Assembly (NCBI RefSeq): GCF_037083825.1
Contig: NZ_JBAPLU010000015.1
Span: 1-64,000 of the forward strand
Origin: Klenkia sesuvii
GTDB taxonomy: Bacteria > Actinomycetota > Actinomycetes > Mycobacteriales > Geodermatophilaceae
Direction: 5' to 3'
Length of the DNA stretch: 64,000 nucleotides
A program made the position numbers and the translations under genes. This document shows positions 50,617 to 58,997 of the stretch, piece by piece. The notes below the pieces were generated by a model. The model saw only the letters and a list, made by a program, of their open reading frames with translations. It searched no databases and was not told where the DNA came from. How positions within the stretch are numbered: position 1 is the first letter of the stretch; each line of letters starts with the position of its first letter.

Positions 50617-51309
50617 TCACGCCAGCGAGACGGTGATCCCGGCCGGTCCAGCGGCGAACCGCACGTGCGACAGGTCGGGGGCGTAGCCGTCGGCCTCCAG
50701 CTCGCTGTGGTGGTGGGTGTCGCCGACCGCCAGCGTGGCGCAGCCGGCGGCCCGACCGGCGGCCAGGCCGGCCGGGGCGTCCTCGACCACCAGGCAGCGG
50801 TGCGGGTCGACCCCGAGCCGGTGCGCGGCGAGCAGGAACGGGTCGGGGGAGGGCTTGCCGTTGACGATGTCGTCCACGCAGACCACCTCGCGCGGCGGGC
50901 GCAGGCCCGAGCCGTCGAGCCGGGCCCGCAGCAGCGGGCGGGTGCACGAGGTGACGACCGCGACCCGGTTGGCCGGCAGGGCGGTCAGCGCGGCGACCAC
51001 CCCGGGCAACACGTCGATGCCGTGGCCGGCGACCTCGACCTCGAGGGTGTGGATGCGCTCCAGCGCCGCGGCGCGGCGGTCCTCGGGGAGGAGCTCGGCC
51101 ACGATGCGGCGGGCGGGCAGGCCACCGAGCGCACCGAGGGCCGCCGGGTCCACGCCGCACTCGTCGGCCCAGGTGTGCCAGGCGGCGAGCGAGCCGCGCA
51201 TCGAGTCGATGAGCGTGCCGTCCATGTCGAACAGCACGCCGTCGAACGCCCGACCGGTCAGGGCGTCGAGGTCGAGGAAGGCGCCCGTCGGCGCGGAGGT
51301 CCGTTGCAC
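50617..51309 (-). CDS. HAD-IA hydrolase, beta-phosphoglucomutase/phosphatase-like
   Basis: A 230-residue HAD protein with an intact motif I FDMDGTLIDS (Asp28 and Asp30), motif II VVTSCTRP, motif III lysine NGKPSPDPFLLAA and motif IV VVEDAPAGLAAGRAAG. It should dephosphorylate or isomerise a sugar phosphate such as glycerol-3-phosphate or a hexose phosphate; the substrate is not predictable. The start is GTG 51309. It contrasts with the motif-I-degenerate HAD of the mycosporine cluster. It follows the Rieske unit on the same strand after a hairpin. Confidence 0.88.
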   Translation of the reverse strand: MQRTSAPTGAFLDLDALTGRAFDGVLFDMDGTLIDSMRGSLAAWHTWADECGVDPAALGALGGLPARRIVAELLPEDRRAAALERIHTLEVEVAGHGIDVLPGVVAALTALPANRVAVVTSCTRPLLRARLDGSGLRPPREVVCVDDIVNGKPSPDPFLLAAHRLGVDPHRCLVVEDAPAGLAAGRAAGCATLAVGDTHHHSELEADGYAPDLSHVRFAAGPAGITVSLA

Positions 51310-51378
51310 GCCACCCAGGGTGCCACCACCAGTGTGCAGGGGAACGGCCCGAGGGCGGCGTGGGGGTGACCAATGGTC

Positions 51379-51404
51379 GACGAAACGGGGCAGTCCGTTT
51401 CGTC
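51379..51404. terminator. hairpin after the Rieske/small-ORF unit
   Basis: GACGAAACGG (51379-51388) pairs exactly with CCGTTTCGTC (51395-51404) around a 6-nt loop. It lies 48 bases past the stop of a small leftward ORF and 70 bases before the HAD start codon. A terminator for the Rieske unit is likely; no T-tract is present. Confidence 0.6.
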
Positions 51405-51451
51405 GTCGGCGACGTCGTGCGCCGAGCGCTGGCTGCCGACCCCGAGGACCG

Positions 51452-51625
51452 CTACGGCCTCCTCGACGACCCCGTGGAGGCAGCCCGCGTCCCCCAGGGG
51501 GCCGGGCGTGGCTGGGCCTGCTCCCGCTGCTCGTCGCAGCCGTGGTCCAGGGCCAGGCGGACCATCACCGGCGGGTCCCACCGCTCGGCGTCCGCGGGGC
51601 GGGTGGGTTCAGGCAGCGGCCACAT
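51452..51625 (-). CDS. small protein, 57 residues, coupled to the Rieske gene
   Basis: On the minus strand ATG 51625 opens MWPLPEPTRPADAERWDPPV, continues MVRLALDHGCDEQREQAQPR and ends at TAG (51454-51452). A strong AGGAGG lies six bases before the ATG, and nearly all third codon positions are G or C. The start overlaps the 3' end of the Rieske gene by 17 bases, suggesting translational coupling. No family is recognised. Longer frames on the plus strand through this stretch have no start support. Confidence 0.6.
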   Translation of the reverse strand: MWPLPEPTRPADAERWDPPVMVRLALDHGCDEQREQAQPRPAPWGTRAASTGSSRRP

Positions 51626-52796
51626 CGTCGTCCTCCTCCTGGTCGGTCCTGCGGGCGGCGACCACGAGGTCGGCCAGGGTGGTGCGCAGGGCCGCGCCGA
51701 GGGCGTCGGTGGCCACGTGCACCTCGTCGCGCGGGGTCAGCGGCAGGCCCCGGCCGCGGTCGGCCGGGTCCAGGCGGCTGACCGCGGCCTGCAGGCGCAG
51801 TGCCGCGGCGGTCAGGTCGGGGCGGGTGACCCGGCCCTCGACCGACACCCGGGCGTGGACGCGGGTGCAATCGCCGTCCTCGGGCTGCAGCAGGACCAGC
51901 TCCCACCGCACGGGCCCGCCGGCCGGCTCGACCCGGCGCAGCAGCTGGAAGGGGGCGGCGACCTCGGTGCGCACCCGGAGGTCGTCGGTCTCCCAGGTGC
52001 CGGTGAAGCCACCGGACAGCGTGTGCACCTGCCGACCCGGGCCGAGGAGGGCGTCGAGCAGCACCGCCGCCGGGGTGGCGGTGCGCAGCGGGGGCAACCA
52101 CTGGGCCCGCCCGACGCCGGTGGCACCCAGGTCGGTGGCCACCGGCCGCCCCGGGGCGACCCACACCATCCCCTCGCGCTCGCGCACCCCCCACGCCGCC
52201 GGTGCGACCGCGATCCCGTCGTCGCGGCGCTCGAGGGTCCAGGTGCGGCCGAGCAGCCGGACCGACAGCCACCCCCCGGGGGCGAGCTGGTCGGCCGCGG
52301 CGACCGGGTGCCAGGCGTGCGCCAACGCGGGCGCCAGGTTGTCCAGGACCGGGCCGCCGGGGGGCGGCAGCGCGGGCACGGGTTCGGCGACGGTGTCCGC
52401 ACCGGCGCGCGGGGGACGCTGCTGCGCGGTGCGGTCGGGGGCCAGCCAGACCCAGCCGTCGCGCTCCTCGACGGCCCACGGGGTGGTGAGGTCGGCCCGC
52501 GGCGGCGGGACGGCGTGCGGGCCGAGGGCGGGGACCTCGGTGCACCGGCCGTCGGCGGCGAACCGCCAGCCGTGCCCGGCGCACCGCAGCTGCCCGCCCA
52601 CCACCGTGGCGGCGGTCAGGGTGGTCAGGCGGTGCGGGCAGCGCGGCGAGAAGGCCGTGACCTCGCCGCCGGGCCGCAGCCGGAGGACGACCCAGGCCTG
52701 ACCGCCGGCGCCCACCGGGACGGGGGTCGTGCCGACGTCGGCCGCGCGGGCCACGGGGAACCAACCGGGGGCGGGGACGGACCGCGAGGAGGCCAT
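51609..52796 (-). CDS. Rieske [2Fe-2S] protein with a second degenerate Rieske-like half
   Basis: A 395-residue protein. The N-terminal Rieske domain binds the cluster through Cys53-x-His55 (SPRCPHRL) and Cys72-x2-His75 (RCAGHGWRF). A second stretch at about 150-225 (HAWHPVAAADQLAPGGWLSVRLLGRTWTLER, then WGVREREGMVWVAPG) resembles a Rieske fold but has no CxH pairs. A C-terminal domain follows, with no obvious 2-His-1-carboxylate iron site that I can assign. It may be an oxygenase relative, for example of demethylase type, or an electron-transfer protein. ATG 52796 is chosen over GTG 52808. Confidence 0.75.
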   Translation of the reverse strand: MASSRSVPAPGWFPVARAADVGTTPVPVGAGGQAWVVLRLRPGGEVTAFSPRCPHRLTTLTAATVVGGQLRCAGHGWRFAADGRCTEVPALGPHAVPPPRADLTTPWAVEERDGWVWLAPDRTAQQRPPRAGADTVAEPVPALPPPGGPVLDNLAPALAHAWHPVAAADQLAPGGWLSVRLLGRTWTLERRDDGIAVAPAAWGVREREGMVWVAPGRPVATDLGATGVGRAQWLPPLRTATPAAVLLDALLGPGRQVHTLSGGFTGTWETDDLRVRTEVAAPFQLLRRVEPAGGPVRWELVLLQPEDGDCTRVHARVSVEGRVTRPDLTAAALRLQAAVSRLDPADRGRGLPLTPRDEVHVATDALGAALRTTLADLVVAARRTDQEEDDDVAAA

Positions 52797-52970
52797 GCAC
52801 CAGTGCACCGCCCGCGCGTTCCCACCACGTTGCCCGCGTGTGACGTGTTGTGCTCGGTGGGCCGCGTGGGGCGACCGAACCGGAGCGGAACGGGCGGCGT
52901 CGGACGCGATGTCGAGGTGGACGTCTAGTGTCAGCGGTCACACAGCGGACCCACAGTGAGGTGCCTGACC

Positions 52971-53327
52971 GTGACCGACCCCGAACGCCGGCTGCTCACC
53001 CCCGAGGAGTACCGGCAGGCCCAGGACTCCCCGGAGTTCACCGAGCTCAGGCGCCGCTTCCGGCGCTTCGCCGTCCCCATGACCGTGGCCTTCCTGGCCT
53101 GGTACCTGCTCTACGTGCTGCTCTCCACCTACGCCGTCGACCTGATGAGCACCCGCGTGTTCGGCGACGTCAACCTCGGCGTGCTGCTCGGGCTGGGCCA
53201 GTTCGTCACCACGTTCCTCATCACGCAGCTCTACGTCGCCTACTCGGCGCGCAACACCGACCCCATCGCCGACGAGATGCGCGGCCGCCTCGAGGCCCAC
53301 GAGTACCGCACGGAGGGCCAGCAGTGA
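52971..53327 (+). CDS. DUF485 membrane protein
   Basis: A 118-residue protein with two membrane helices (VPMTVAFLAWYLLYVLLSTYAVDLM and LGVLLGLGQFVTTFLITQLYVAYSA) in the DUF485 pattern, preceded by LTPEEYRQAQDSPEFTELRRRFRRF. DUF485 genes almost always precede an acetate/cation symporter gene, as here (4-base overlap, GTGA), and may assist its assembly. GTG 52971 is chosen over GTG 52956. TAGTGT at 52926-52931 is a possible -10. Confidence 0.9.
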   Translation: MTDPERRLLTPEEYRQAQDSPEFTELRRRFRRFAVPMTVAFLAWYLLYVLLSTYAVDLMSTRVFGDVNLGVLLGLGQFVTTFLITQLYVAYSARNTDPIADEMRGRLEAHEYRTEGQQ

Positions 53328-54949
53328 CCATCGGCAACCCCGCCGTCAACATCTCCATCTTCGGCGTCTTCGTCCTCATCACGCTGGTCATCACGTTCCG
53401 CGCCAGCCGCAACAACAAGAGCGCCGCCGACTACTACGCCGCCGGCCGCAACATCTCCGGCACCCAGAACGGCCTGGCCATCGCCGGGGACTACCTGTCG
53501 GCCGCGTCGTTCCTGGGCATCGCCGGCGCCATCGCCGTCTACGGCTACGACGGCTTCCTCTACTCGATCGGGTTCCTGGTCGCCTGGCTGGTCGCGCTGC
53601 TGCTGGTGGCCGAGCTGCTGCGCAACACCGCCCGGTTCACCATGGCCGACGTCCTGGCCTTCCGCATGCGGCAGGGCCCGGTGCGCACGGCGGCGGCGCT
53701 GTCCACCCTGGCGGTCTCGCTGTTCTACCTGCTGGCCCAGATGGCCGGTGCCGGTGGGCTGGTCACCCTCCTGCTGGGCATCGAGGGCGCCGGGGCGCAG
53801 GCGGCCACGGTCGTCGTCGTCGGGGCGCTGATGATCTTCTACGTGCTGGTCGGCGGCATGCGCGGCACCACCTACGTGCAGCTGATCAAGGCGACCCTGC
53901 TCATCGCCGGGGCCCTGGTCATGACCGTCTGGGTGCTCGGGAAGTACGGGTTCAACCTGTCCTCGCTGCTGGGCGGTGCGGCCGACACCGCGGCGCAGCA
54001 GAGCACCGCCCGCGACGTGCTCTCGCCGATGGGCCAGTACGGCGCCACCGGCACCTCCAAGCTCGACTTCGTCTCCCTCGGCCTGGCGCTCGTGCTCGGG
54101 ACGGCGGGCCTCCCGCACGTGCTCATGCGCTTCTACACGGTGCCCACCGCCAAGGACGCCCGGAAGTCCGTCGTCTGGGCGATCTGGCTGATCGGCTTCT
54201 TCTACCTGTTCAGCCTGGTCATCGGCTACGGCGCCGGCGCCCTCGTCGGGGCCGACCGCATCCTGGCCGCCCCGGGGGCGGTGAACTCCGCGGCACCGCT
54301 GCTGGCCTTCGAGCTCGGCGGCACCGTGCTGCTGGGCATCATCGCCGGCGTCGCCTTCGCCACCATCCTCGCGGTGGTCGCCGGGCTCACCATCACCGCG
54401 TCGGCGTCCTTCGCGCACGACATCTACAACTCGGTGATCAAGAAGGGGTCGGCCACGGGCACCCAGGAGGTGCGGGTCGCCCGCACCACCTCCTGCGTCA
54501 TCGGCGCGGTGGCCATCGGGCTGGGCATCCTGGCCCTGCAGGCCGGACTGAACATCGCCTTCCTGGTGGCGCTGGCGTTCGCCGTGGCCGCCTCGGCGAA
54601 CCTGCCCACGATCCTCTACACGCTGTTCTGGAAGCGTTTCACCACCCAGGGTGCGCTGTGGTCGATCTACGGCGGGCTCATCTCCTGCCTGGTGCTCATC
54701 GTGTTCTCCCCGGTGGTCTCCGGGGCGCCGGTGAACGCGACCACAGGCAAGTCCACGTCGCTCATCCAGGACGTCGACTTCTCCTGGTTCCCGCTCAACA
54801 ACCCGGGTCTGGTCTCGATCCCGCTGGCCTTCTTCCTGGGCTGGCTGGGCACGGTGCTCGACCGCACGAAGGCCGACGCCGCCAAGTACGCCGAGCTGGA
54901 GGTCCGCTCGCTGACCGGCATCGGCGCGGAGAAGGCCGTCCAGCACTAG
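53324..54949 (+). CDS. actP: cation/acetate symporter, ActP-like (SSS family)
   Basis: A 541-residue sodium:solute symporter with about 13 helices. ActP-type blocks are SAADYYAAGRNISGTQNGLAIAGDYLSAASFLGIAGAIA, RFTMADVLAFRM, FYVLVGGMRGTTYVQLIKATLL, GLPHVLMRFYTVPTAKDARKSVVWA and SASFAHDIYNSVIKKG. It imports acetate or related short monocarboxylates with Na+ or H+. The upstream DUF485 partner supports this over a proline or pantothenate symporter. An acyl-CoA ligase is encoded 4.4 kb further on but on the other strand. Confidence 0.92.
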   Translation: MTIGNPAVNISIFGVFVLITLVITFRASRNNKSAADYYAAGRNISGTQNGLAIAGDYLSAASFLGIAGAIAVYGYDGFLYSIGFLVAWLVALLLVAELLRNTARFTMADVLAFRMRQGPVRTAAALSTLAVSLFYLLAQMAGAGGLVTLLLGIEGAGAQAATVVVVGALMIFYVLVGGMRGTTYVQLIKATLLIAGALVMTVWVLGKYGFNLSSLLGGAADTAAQQSTARDVLSPMGQYGATGTSKLDFVSLGLALVLGTAGLPHVLMRFYTVPTAKDARKSVVWAIWLIGFFYLFSLVIGYGAGALVGADRILAAPGAVNSAAPLLAFELGGTVLLGIIAGVAFATILAVVAGLTITASASFAHDIYNSVIKKGSATGTQEVRVARTTSCVIGAVAIGLGILALQAGLNIAFLVALAFAVAASANLPTILYTLFWKRFTTQGALWSIYGGLISCLVLIVFSPVVSGAPVNATTGKSTSLIQDVDFSWFPLNNPGLVSIPLAFFLGWLGTVLDRTKADAAKYAELEVRSLTGIGAEKAVQH

Positions 54950-54978
54950 GGGCGGGCACGGCTGGCTACCGTGCCGGG

Positions 54979-56226
54979 GTGGACCTGGTCGCCTGCGTGG
55001 ACATCGGCTCGACGTTCACGAAGGCGGCCCTGGTCTCGGTGCCCGCAGGCGAGCTGCTGGCCACCGCGCAGGCGCCCACCACCCTCGACGACGTCGTCCG
55101 CGGGGTGCTCGAGGCGACCGCCGGGTTCGGCGACGACGTCCCGGTACTGGCCTGCTCCTCGGCCGGCGGCGGGCTGCGGCTGGCCGTCGTCGGCTACGAG
55201 CAGCTGATCAGCGCCGAGGCCGGGCACCGCGCCGCGCTGTCGGCCGGCGCGCGGGTGGTGCACGTGGCGGCCGGGCGACTGGACGCGGCCGGGCTGGCTG
55301 CGCTGGCCGGTGCCCGGCCCGACGTCGTCCTGCTGGTCGGCGGTACCGACGGGGGCGACGCCGCGGTGCTGCGGCACAACGCCGCCGCGCTGGCGGGGTG
55401 GGACCGGTCCGTCCCGGTCGTGCTCGCCGGCAACGCCCAGGTCGCCGACGAGGTCGCCGGCGTGCTGCGGGACGGCGGCCTGCCGGTCACCGCCTGCGCC
55501 AACGTGCTGCCCGACATCGGCGAGCTGGCCCCCGAGCCCGCCCGTGCGGCGATCCGGGCGGTGTTCCTCGAGCACGTGATCGGCGGCGACACGCTCTCCA
55601 CCGACCCCCGGCTGCGGCAGTGGGTGCGCGCGGTCACCCCCGACGCGGTGCTCGACGGGGTCGTCGTGCTGGCCGGGTTGCGGGCCGCGGGCGACGTCCC
55701 CGGGGTGGTCGTGCTCGACGTGGGCGGGGCGACCACCGACGTCTACTGCGTCCCCGACCTCGACGCCGAGCAGGCCGCGCTGCGCCGGGAGGCGGTCGGC
55801 GTCCCCGCGCACCGGCGCACCGTCGAGGGCGACCTGGGGGTCCACCACGCGGTCGAGGACCTGCGGGCCGCCGCGGCCGCGGAGAACCTGCCCCCGCTCG
55901 CCGACGACCCGCTGGCCCCCGGCGAGGCCGCGGCCACCGTGGCGCTGCGCCGGCACCTGCGCGCCGAGGCGGCCTACGGCCCGGGTGGCTCGTCGGCCCG
56001 CGGAGTGGGTCTCGTGGTGCTGTCCGGCGGGGTGTTCCGGCACGCCGCAGCGGCCGACCGCGACGCCGTGGTGGCCCGGCTGGCCGGCGACCGTGGCGGG
56101 GCCGGCGGGGTGCTCACCGGCGCCGAGGTCGTGGTGGACGCCGCCTACGTGCTCGCCGCGGTGGGCCTGCTCGCCCGCGACCACCCCGACGCCGCCTGCG
56201 CCCTCGCCGCCACCCTGCTGCCCTGA
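54979..56226 (+). CDS. MutL-like (glutamate mutase accessory) ATPase-fold protein
   Basis: A 415-residue protein of the GlmL/MutL family (actin/ASKHA fold). It begins DLVACVDIGSTFTKAALVSV (phosphate-1 motif) and continues with LACSSAGGGLRLAVVGYE, VLLVGGTDGGDAAVLRHNAAAL, VVLDVGGATTDVYCV (phosphate-2) and VLSGGVFRHAA. GlmL-type proteins are thought to reactivate B12-dependent mutases, but no mutase gene is near. TACCGT lies six bases before GTG 54979, so the transcript is probably leaderless. A large hairpin follows the stop. Confidence 0.82.
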   Translation: MDLVACVDIGSTFTKAALVSVPAGELLATAQAPTTLDDVVRGVLEATAGFGDDVPVLACSSAGGGLRLAVVGYEQLISAEAGHRAALSAGARVVHVAAGRLDAAGLAALAGARPDVVLLVGGTDGGDAAVLRHNAAALAGWDRSVPVVLAGNAQVADEVAGVLRDGGLPVTACANVLPDIGELAPEPARAAIRAVFLEHVIGGDTLSTDPRLRQWVRAVTPDAVLDGVVVLAGLRAAGDVPGVVVLDVGGATTDVYCVPDLDAEQAALRREAVGVPAHRRTVEGDLGVHHAVEDLRAAAAAENLPPLADDPLAPGEAAATVALRRHLRAEAAYGPGGSSARGVGLVVLSGGVFRHAAAADRDAVVARLAGDRGGAGGVLTGAEVVVDAAYVLAAVGLLARDHPDAACALAATLLP

Positions 56227-56240
56227 CGCCCGTCGGCTCT

Positions 56241-56332
56241 GGCATGGATCAGCCCGGCTGATCGAACTCCGTCCTGGCTCACCGACGCCGGTGAGCCAGG
56301 ACGGCCGCTCGTGCACCCAGCTGATCCACGCC
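56241..56332. terminator. large nested hairpin between convergent genes
   Basis: A perfect 16-bp stem (56269-56284 with 56289-56304, loop ACGC) is enclosed by outer arms GGCATGGATCAGC (56241-56253) and GCTGATCCACGCC (56320-56332), which pair at 11 of 13 positions. The left arm can also fold locally (GATCAGCC-C-GGCTGATC, 56247-56263). It fills the gap between the MutL-like gene and the convergent pentapeptide gene, as a bidirectional terminator would. Confidence 0.75.
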
Positions 56333-56346
56333 GGGGGGCCGCGGGG

Positions 56347-56982
56347 TCAGCGGGCGACGCGGATGCCCAGCTCGGCGGCCAGCGCCCCCGCCCAGCCGGC
56401 CAGCTGGGCCGCGCTGATCGTCGCCCCGCGCAGGCCGGTCACGCCGTCGAGGTCGGGCAGGCCGGCGCCGGTCAGGTCGACGTCACGGCAGCGGGCACCG
56501 CTCACGTGCAGCGTGCCCACCTCGCCGCCGGTCACGGTCACCCGGCGCAGGTCGGCGCCGCCGAGGTCGAGCTCGCCCAGGACGCAGTCGACCAGCTCGA
56601 CCTCCACCAGCGTCGCCCCCCGGAGGTTGACGTAGTCGGCCCGCACCCCGGTCAGGGTGACCCGGGTCCAGCTCGCTCCGTGCGCGGTGAGCGCCCCGTA
56701 GCGACCGCCCTCGACGACCGCGTCGAGCCACGTGCCGTCGTGCGCGACCAGCTCGGTGGCCCGGCAGCGCAGCAGGCCCGTCGTCGACAGCCGCGCCCGG
56801 GAGAGCGCCAGGCCGTCCAGCGCGCAGTCCTCGAGCAGGCACTCCAGCAGCTGGGCGGCCCCGGCGTCCCCGGTCAGCTCCAGCTCGGCGAACCGCAGGC
56901 CGTCCGCCGTCCCGCCGGCGAGGTCGTGCGGGCCGGCGTCGGTCAGCGGGGGCAGGGGTGCGAGCAGCGCGGCGACGTCCAC
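56347..56982 (-). CDS. pentapeptide-repeat protein
   Basis: A 211-residue protein with an irregular A(D/N)LxX repeat helix from ~30 to ~185, for example RFAELELTG, ECLLEDCALDGLALSRARL, RADYVNLRGATLVEVELVDC and GELDLGGADLRRVTV. Pentapeptide proteins form right-handed beta helices; some protect DNA gyrase, most have unknown roles. It has no signal peptide. GTG 56982 lies 16 bases after the first copy of a 17-bp tandem repeat that links it to the PH-domain gene upstream. Confidence 0.82.
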   Translation of the reverse strand: MDVAALLAPLPPLTDAGPHDLAGGTADGLRFAELELTGDAGAAQLLECLLEDCALDGLALSRARLSTTGLLRCRATELVAHDGTWLDAVVEGGRYGALTAHGASWTRVTLTGVRADYVNLRGATLVEVELVDCVLGELDLGGADLRRVTVTGGEVGTLHVSGARCRDVDLTGAGLPDLDGVTGLRGATISAAQLAGWAGALAAELGIRVAR

Positions 56983-56997
56983 CCGCCCACCCTCGCA

Positions 56998-57048
56998 GCC
57001 GGGTCAGGGTGCCAGCCGGGTCAGGGTGCCAGCCGGGTCAGGGGGCCA
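56998..57048. repeat. three tandem copies of a 17-bp unit
   Basis: The unit GCCGGGTCAGGGTGCCA occurs at 56998-57014 and 57015-57031 exactly, and at 57032-57048 with two changes. Each copy contains TCA, which is a TGA stop on the minus strand. The third copy carries the actual stop codon of the PH-domain gene at 57038-57040. The repeat probably grew by slippage at the 3' end of that gene. Confidence 0.85.
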
Positions 57049-58468
57049 GGGTCTCGGCCCACCGTCCGGAGGCGGCCACCGCGAACGGGACGGCGTCCTC
57101 GGCCGCCACGTCGAGGGCCTGGTAGCCGCCCGCCCCCGCCCCGACCGCGGCCAGCACCGTCGCGAGGCCCTGGCGGCGCTGGACGAACGTCTGCTGCACC
57201 TGCCAGCCGACCACGGCCCGGCGCTGCAGCACCGCCTGCTCGCGCACCAGCCACCCCGACCGCACCGAGAACGTGCGGGCGCCGGCGACGTGCCCGAGCG
57301 CGGCGTAGCGGCCCAGCCCCAGCGGCACGCCGAGCGCGGTCAGCACCGCGCCGGTCAGCAGCACCCACCACAGCCCGAGGCCCGCGGTGAGCACCACCCC
57401 GACCACCAGGACGACGCCCCCGGGTGCCACCGCCCGCACCAACCGGCGCCGCCGGGCCGCCGGGGGGTGGGCGCGCAGCGGACCGGGGTCCTCGACCAAC
57501 CGTCGAGTGACCGCCCAGGCCTCGGCGCGCGGCCCCAGCGGCAGCAGCTGGCCGCGCCGCGCGGCGTCGCCCAGGCCGGTGACCAGCGCCGTCGCCCGGG
57601 CCGCGCGGACCCACCGCATGCCCAGGCCCTCGGACACGGTGCACCCGCGGATCCGGTCGACCTCCAGCTCCGTGTGCCGCCGGGTGAGCAACCCGCGGAC
57701 GGCGACCAGCGACCCGCCGCGCCGCACCAGCCGGAACCGCCAGTTGACCAGCGCGCTGCCCACGATCGACCCGACCACCAGCAGCACGGCCACCGCGAGC
57801 AGCACCAGCCCGACGACGGCGGTGTCGGTCAGGTCGGGCCGGTCCAGGTCGGGGCGCCATCGCCGGGGCAGCTCGTCGACCAGCCGGAACAGGGCGCCGA
57901 CGGCGGCCAGCGGCACGGCCAGGTAGCTGCCGACCAGCGGGGCGTAGAGCAACCACCGGTCGTCGAGCCGGGCGAACTCCTCCTCCGGCGGGTCGGCCGC
58001 GAAGGCCTCGGCGGGCACGTCGGGGGCTCGCCGGGCGAGCAGGTGCGTGCGCAGCCGGTCGGCCTCTGCCGGCGGCAGGCCGTCGACGACCAGCTCCTCC
58101 TCGTCGGCCTGCACCGCCCCGGCCGCGGCGTCGATGCGCACCCGCACCAGCCCGAGCGCGCGGTGCAGCAGCGGTGCCTCGACCTCCACCCCGCGCACCC
58201 GGTCCAGCGGCACGGTGCGCACCGAGCGGGACAGCAGTCCCCGGGTCACCACCACCGCGGCCTCGCCGGGGGAGTAGCGGAACCGCCACCAGACCAGGAC
58301 GGCGCTGACCAGCGAGACCGCCGTGACCGCTCCGACGAGCGCGACCACCGCCCACGGGCCGTCGCTCAACCCGCGCACGGCCCCGATGGCCAGCACCACC
58401 GGCACCCATTGCCGGGCCTGCTTGAACGTGATCGTGTGCACCAGCACGATCCGCCAGGAGGTGCGCAC
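57038..58468 (-). CDS. PH-domain (YdbT-like) membrane protein
   Basis: A 476-residue protein with repeated bacterial PH domains (DUF304/bPH2) separated by helix pairs. Domain 1 at ~65-135 (YSPGEAAVVVTRGLLSRSVRTVPLDRVRGVEVEAPLLHRALGLVRVRI), domain 2 at ~235-300 (SLVAVRGLLTRRHTELEVDRIRGCTVSEG) and domain 3 at ~395-450 (RTFSVRSGWLVREQAVLQRRAVVGWQVQQ). About six membrane helices lie between them. The family often pairs with a smaller PH protein, as here, two bases upstream. It may act in membrane stress or secretion; the function is not established. Confidence 0.87.
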   Translation of the reverse strand: MRTSWRIVLVHTITFKQARQWVPVVLAIGAVRGLSDGPWAVVALVGAVTAVSLVSAVLVWWRFRYSPGEAAVVVTRGLLSRSVRTVPLDRVRGVEVEAPLLHRALGLVRVRIDAAAGAVQADEEELVVDGLPPAEADRLRTHLLARRAPDVPAEAFAADPPEEEFARLDDRWLLYAPLVGSYLAVPLAAVGALFRLVDELPRRWRPDLDRPDLTDTAVVGLVLLAVAVLLVVGSIVGSALVNWRFRLVRRGGSLVAVRGLLTRRHTELEVDRIRGCTVSEGLGMRWVRAARATALVTGLGDAARRGQLLPLGPRAEAWAVTRRLVEDPGPLRAHPPAARRRRLVRAVAPGGVVLVVGVVLTAGLGLWWVLLTGAVLTALGVPLGLGRYAALGHVAGARTFSVRSGWLVREQAVLQRRAVVGWQVQQTFVQRRQGLATVLAAVGAGAGGYQALDVAAEDAVPFAVAASGRWAETLAP

Positions 58469-58469
58469 G

Positions 58470-58961
58470 TCAGGTCGCCTCGTCCCGCACCAGCTCGGCC
58501 CGCCGGGCCAGGTCGTCGGCCACCCGGGCGGCGACCTCGGCGTCCAGGTGGGGGATGCGCACGGTGCCCTGCGACGACGCGGTCAGCACCGCGACGCTGG
58601 CCAGCCCGAACAGCTGCTGCACGGCGCCGCGGGTGACGTCGACGGTCTGGATGCGCGAGACCGGCACCAGGGTCCAGGTGCGCGACAGCCAGCCGGTGAG
58701 GGTGTAGACGGCGTCGGCGGTGACCTCCCAGCGGTGCACCCGGTGGCGCAGTCGCGGCCGTACCCCGATGGCCACCACGCCCTCGACCACGACCAGCACC
58801 GCCAGCAGCACGGTGACCCACGTGGGCAGGGGCAGGACCACCGAGGCGCCGACCACGAGGGCAGCCAGCACCAGCGTGCCGAGGACCCCCTCGACGGTCC
58901 ACAACCCGATCGCGTTGCGGGACGGCGACCACGCGGGGGTGCGGGCGGGTTCGGGGTGCAC
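58470..58961 (-). CDS. small PH-domain (DUF304) membrane protein
   Basis: A 163-residue protein with two adjacent membrane helices (GTLVLAALVVGASVVLPL and VTVLLAVLVVVEGVVAIGV) and one bPH2 domain (VHRWEVTADAVYTLTGWLSRTWTLVPVSRIQTVDVTRGAVQQLFGLASVAVLTAS). The YdbS/YdbT-like pair is transcribed leftward together. GTG 58961 is preferred because GGAGG lies nine bases upstream, while the ATG at 58970 directly abuts that motif. Confidence 0.85.
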   Translation of the reverse strand: MHPEPARTPAWSPSRNAIGLWTVEGVLGTLVLAALVVGASVVLPLPTWVTVLLAVLVVVEGVVAIGVRPRLRHRVHRWEVTADAVYTLTGWLSRTWTLVPVSRIQTVDVTRGAVQQLFGLASVAVLTASSQGTVRIPHLDAEVAARVADDLARRAELVRDEAT

Positions 58962-58997
58962 GGGCCCCATCCTCCCGGGTAGGCCACCATGGGGTGC

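Noticed and set aside
51360..52928. Plus-strand frames opposite the Rieske gene, including a plausible-looking first 45 codons
   Set aside because: No stop or family support. The stretch is explained by the minus-strand Rieske gene and the small ORF with a good ribosome site.
56998..57048. CRISPR-like repeat
   Set aside because: The 17-bp units are directly adjacent with no spacers and there are no cas genes; a simple tandem repeat.
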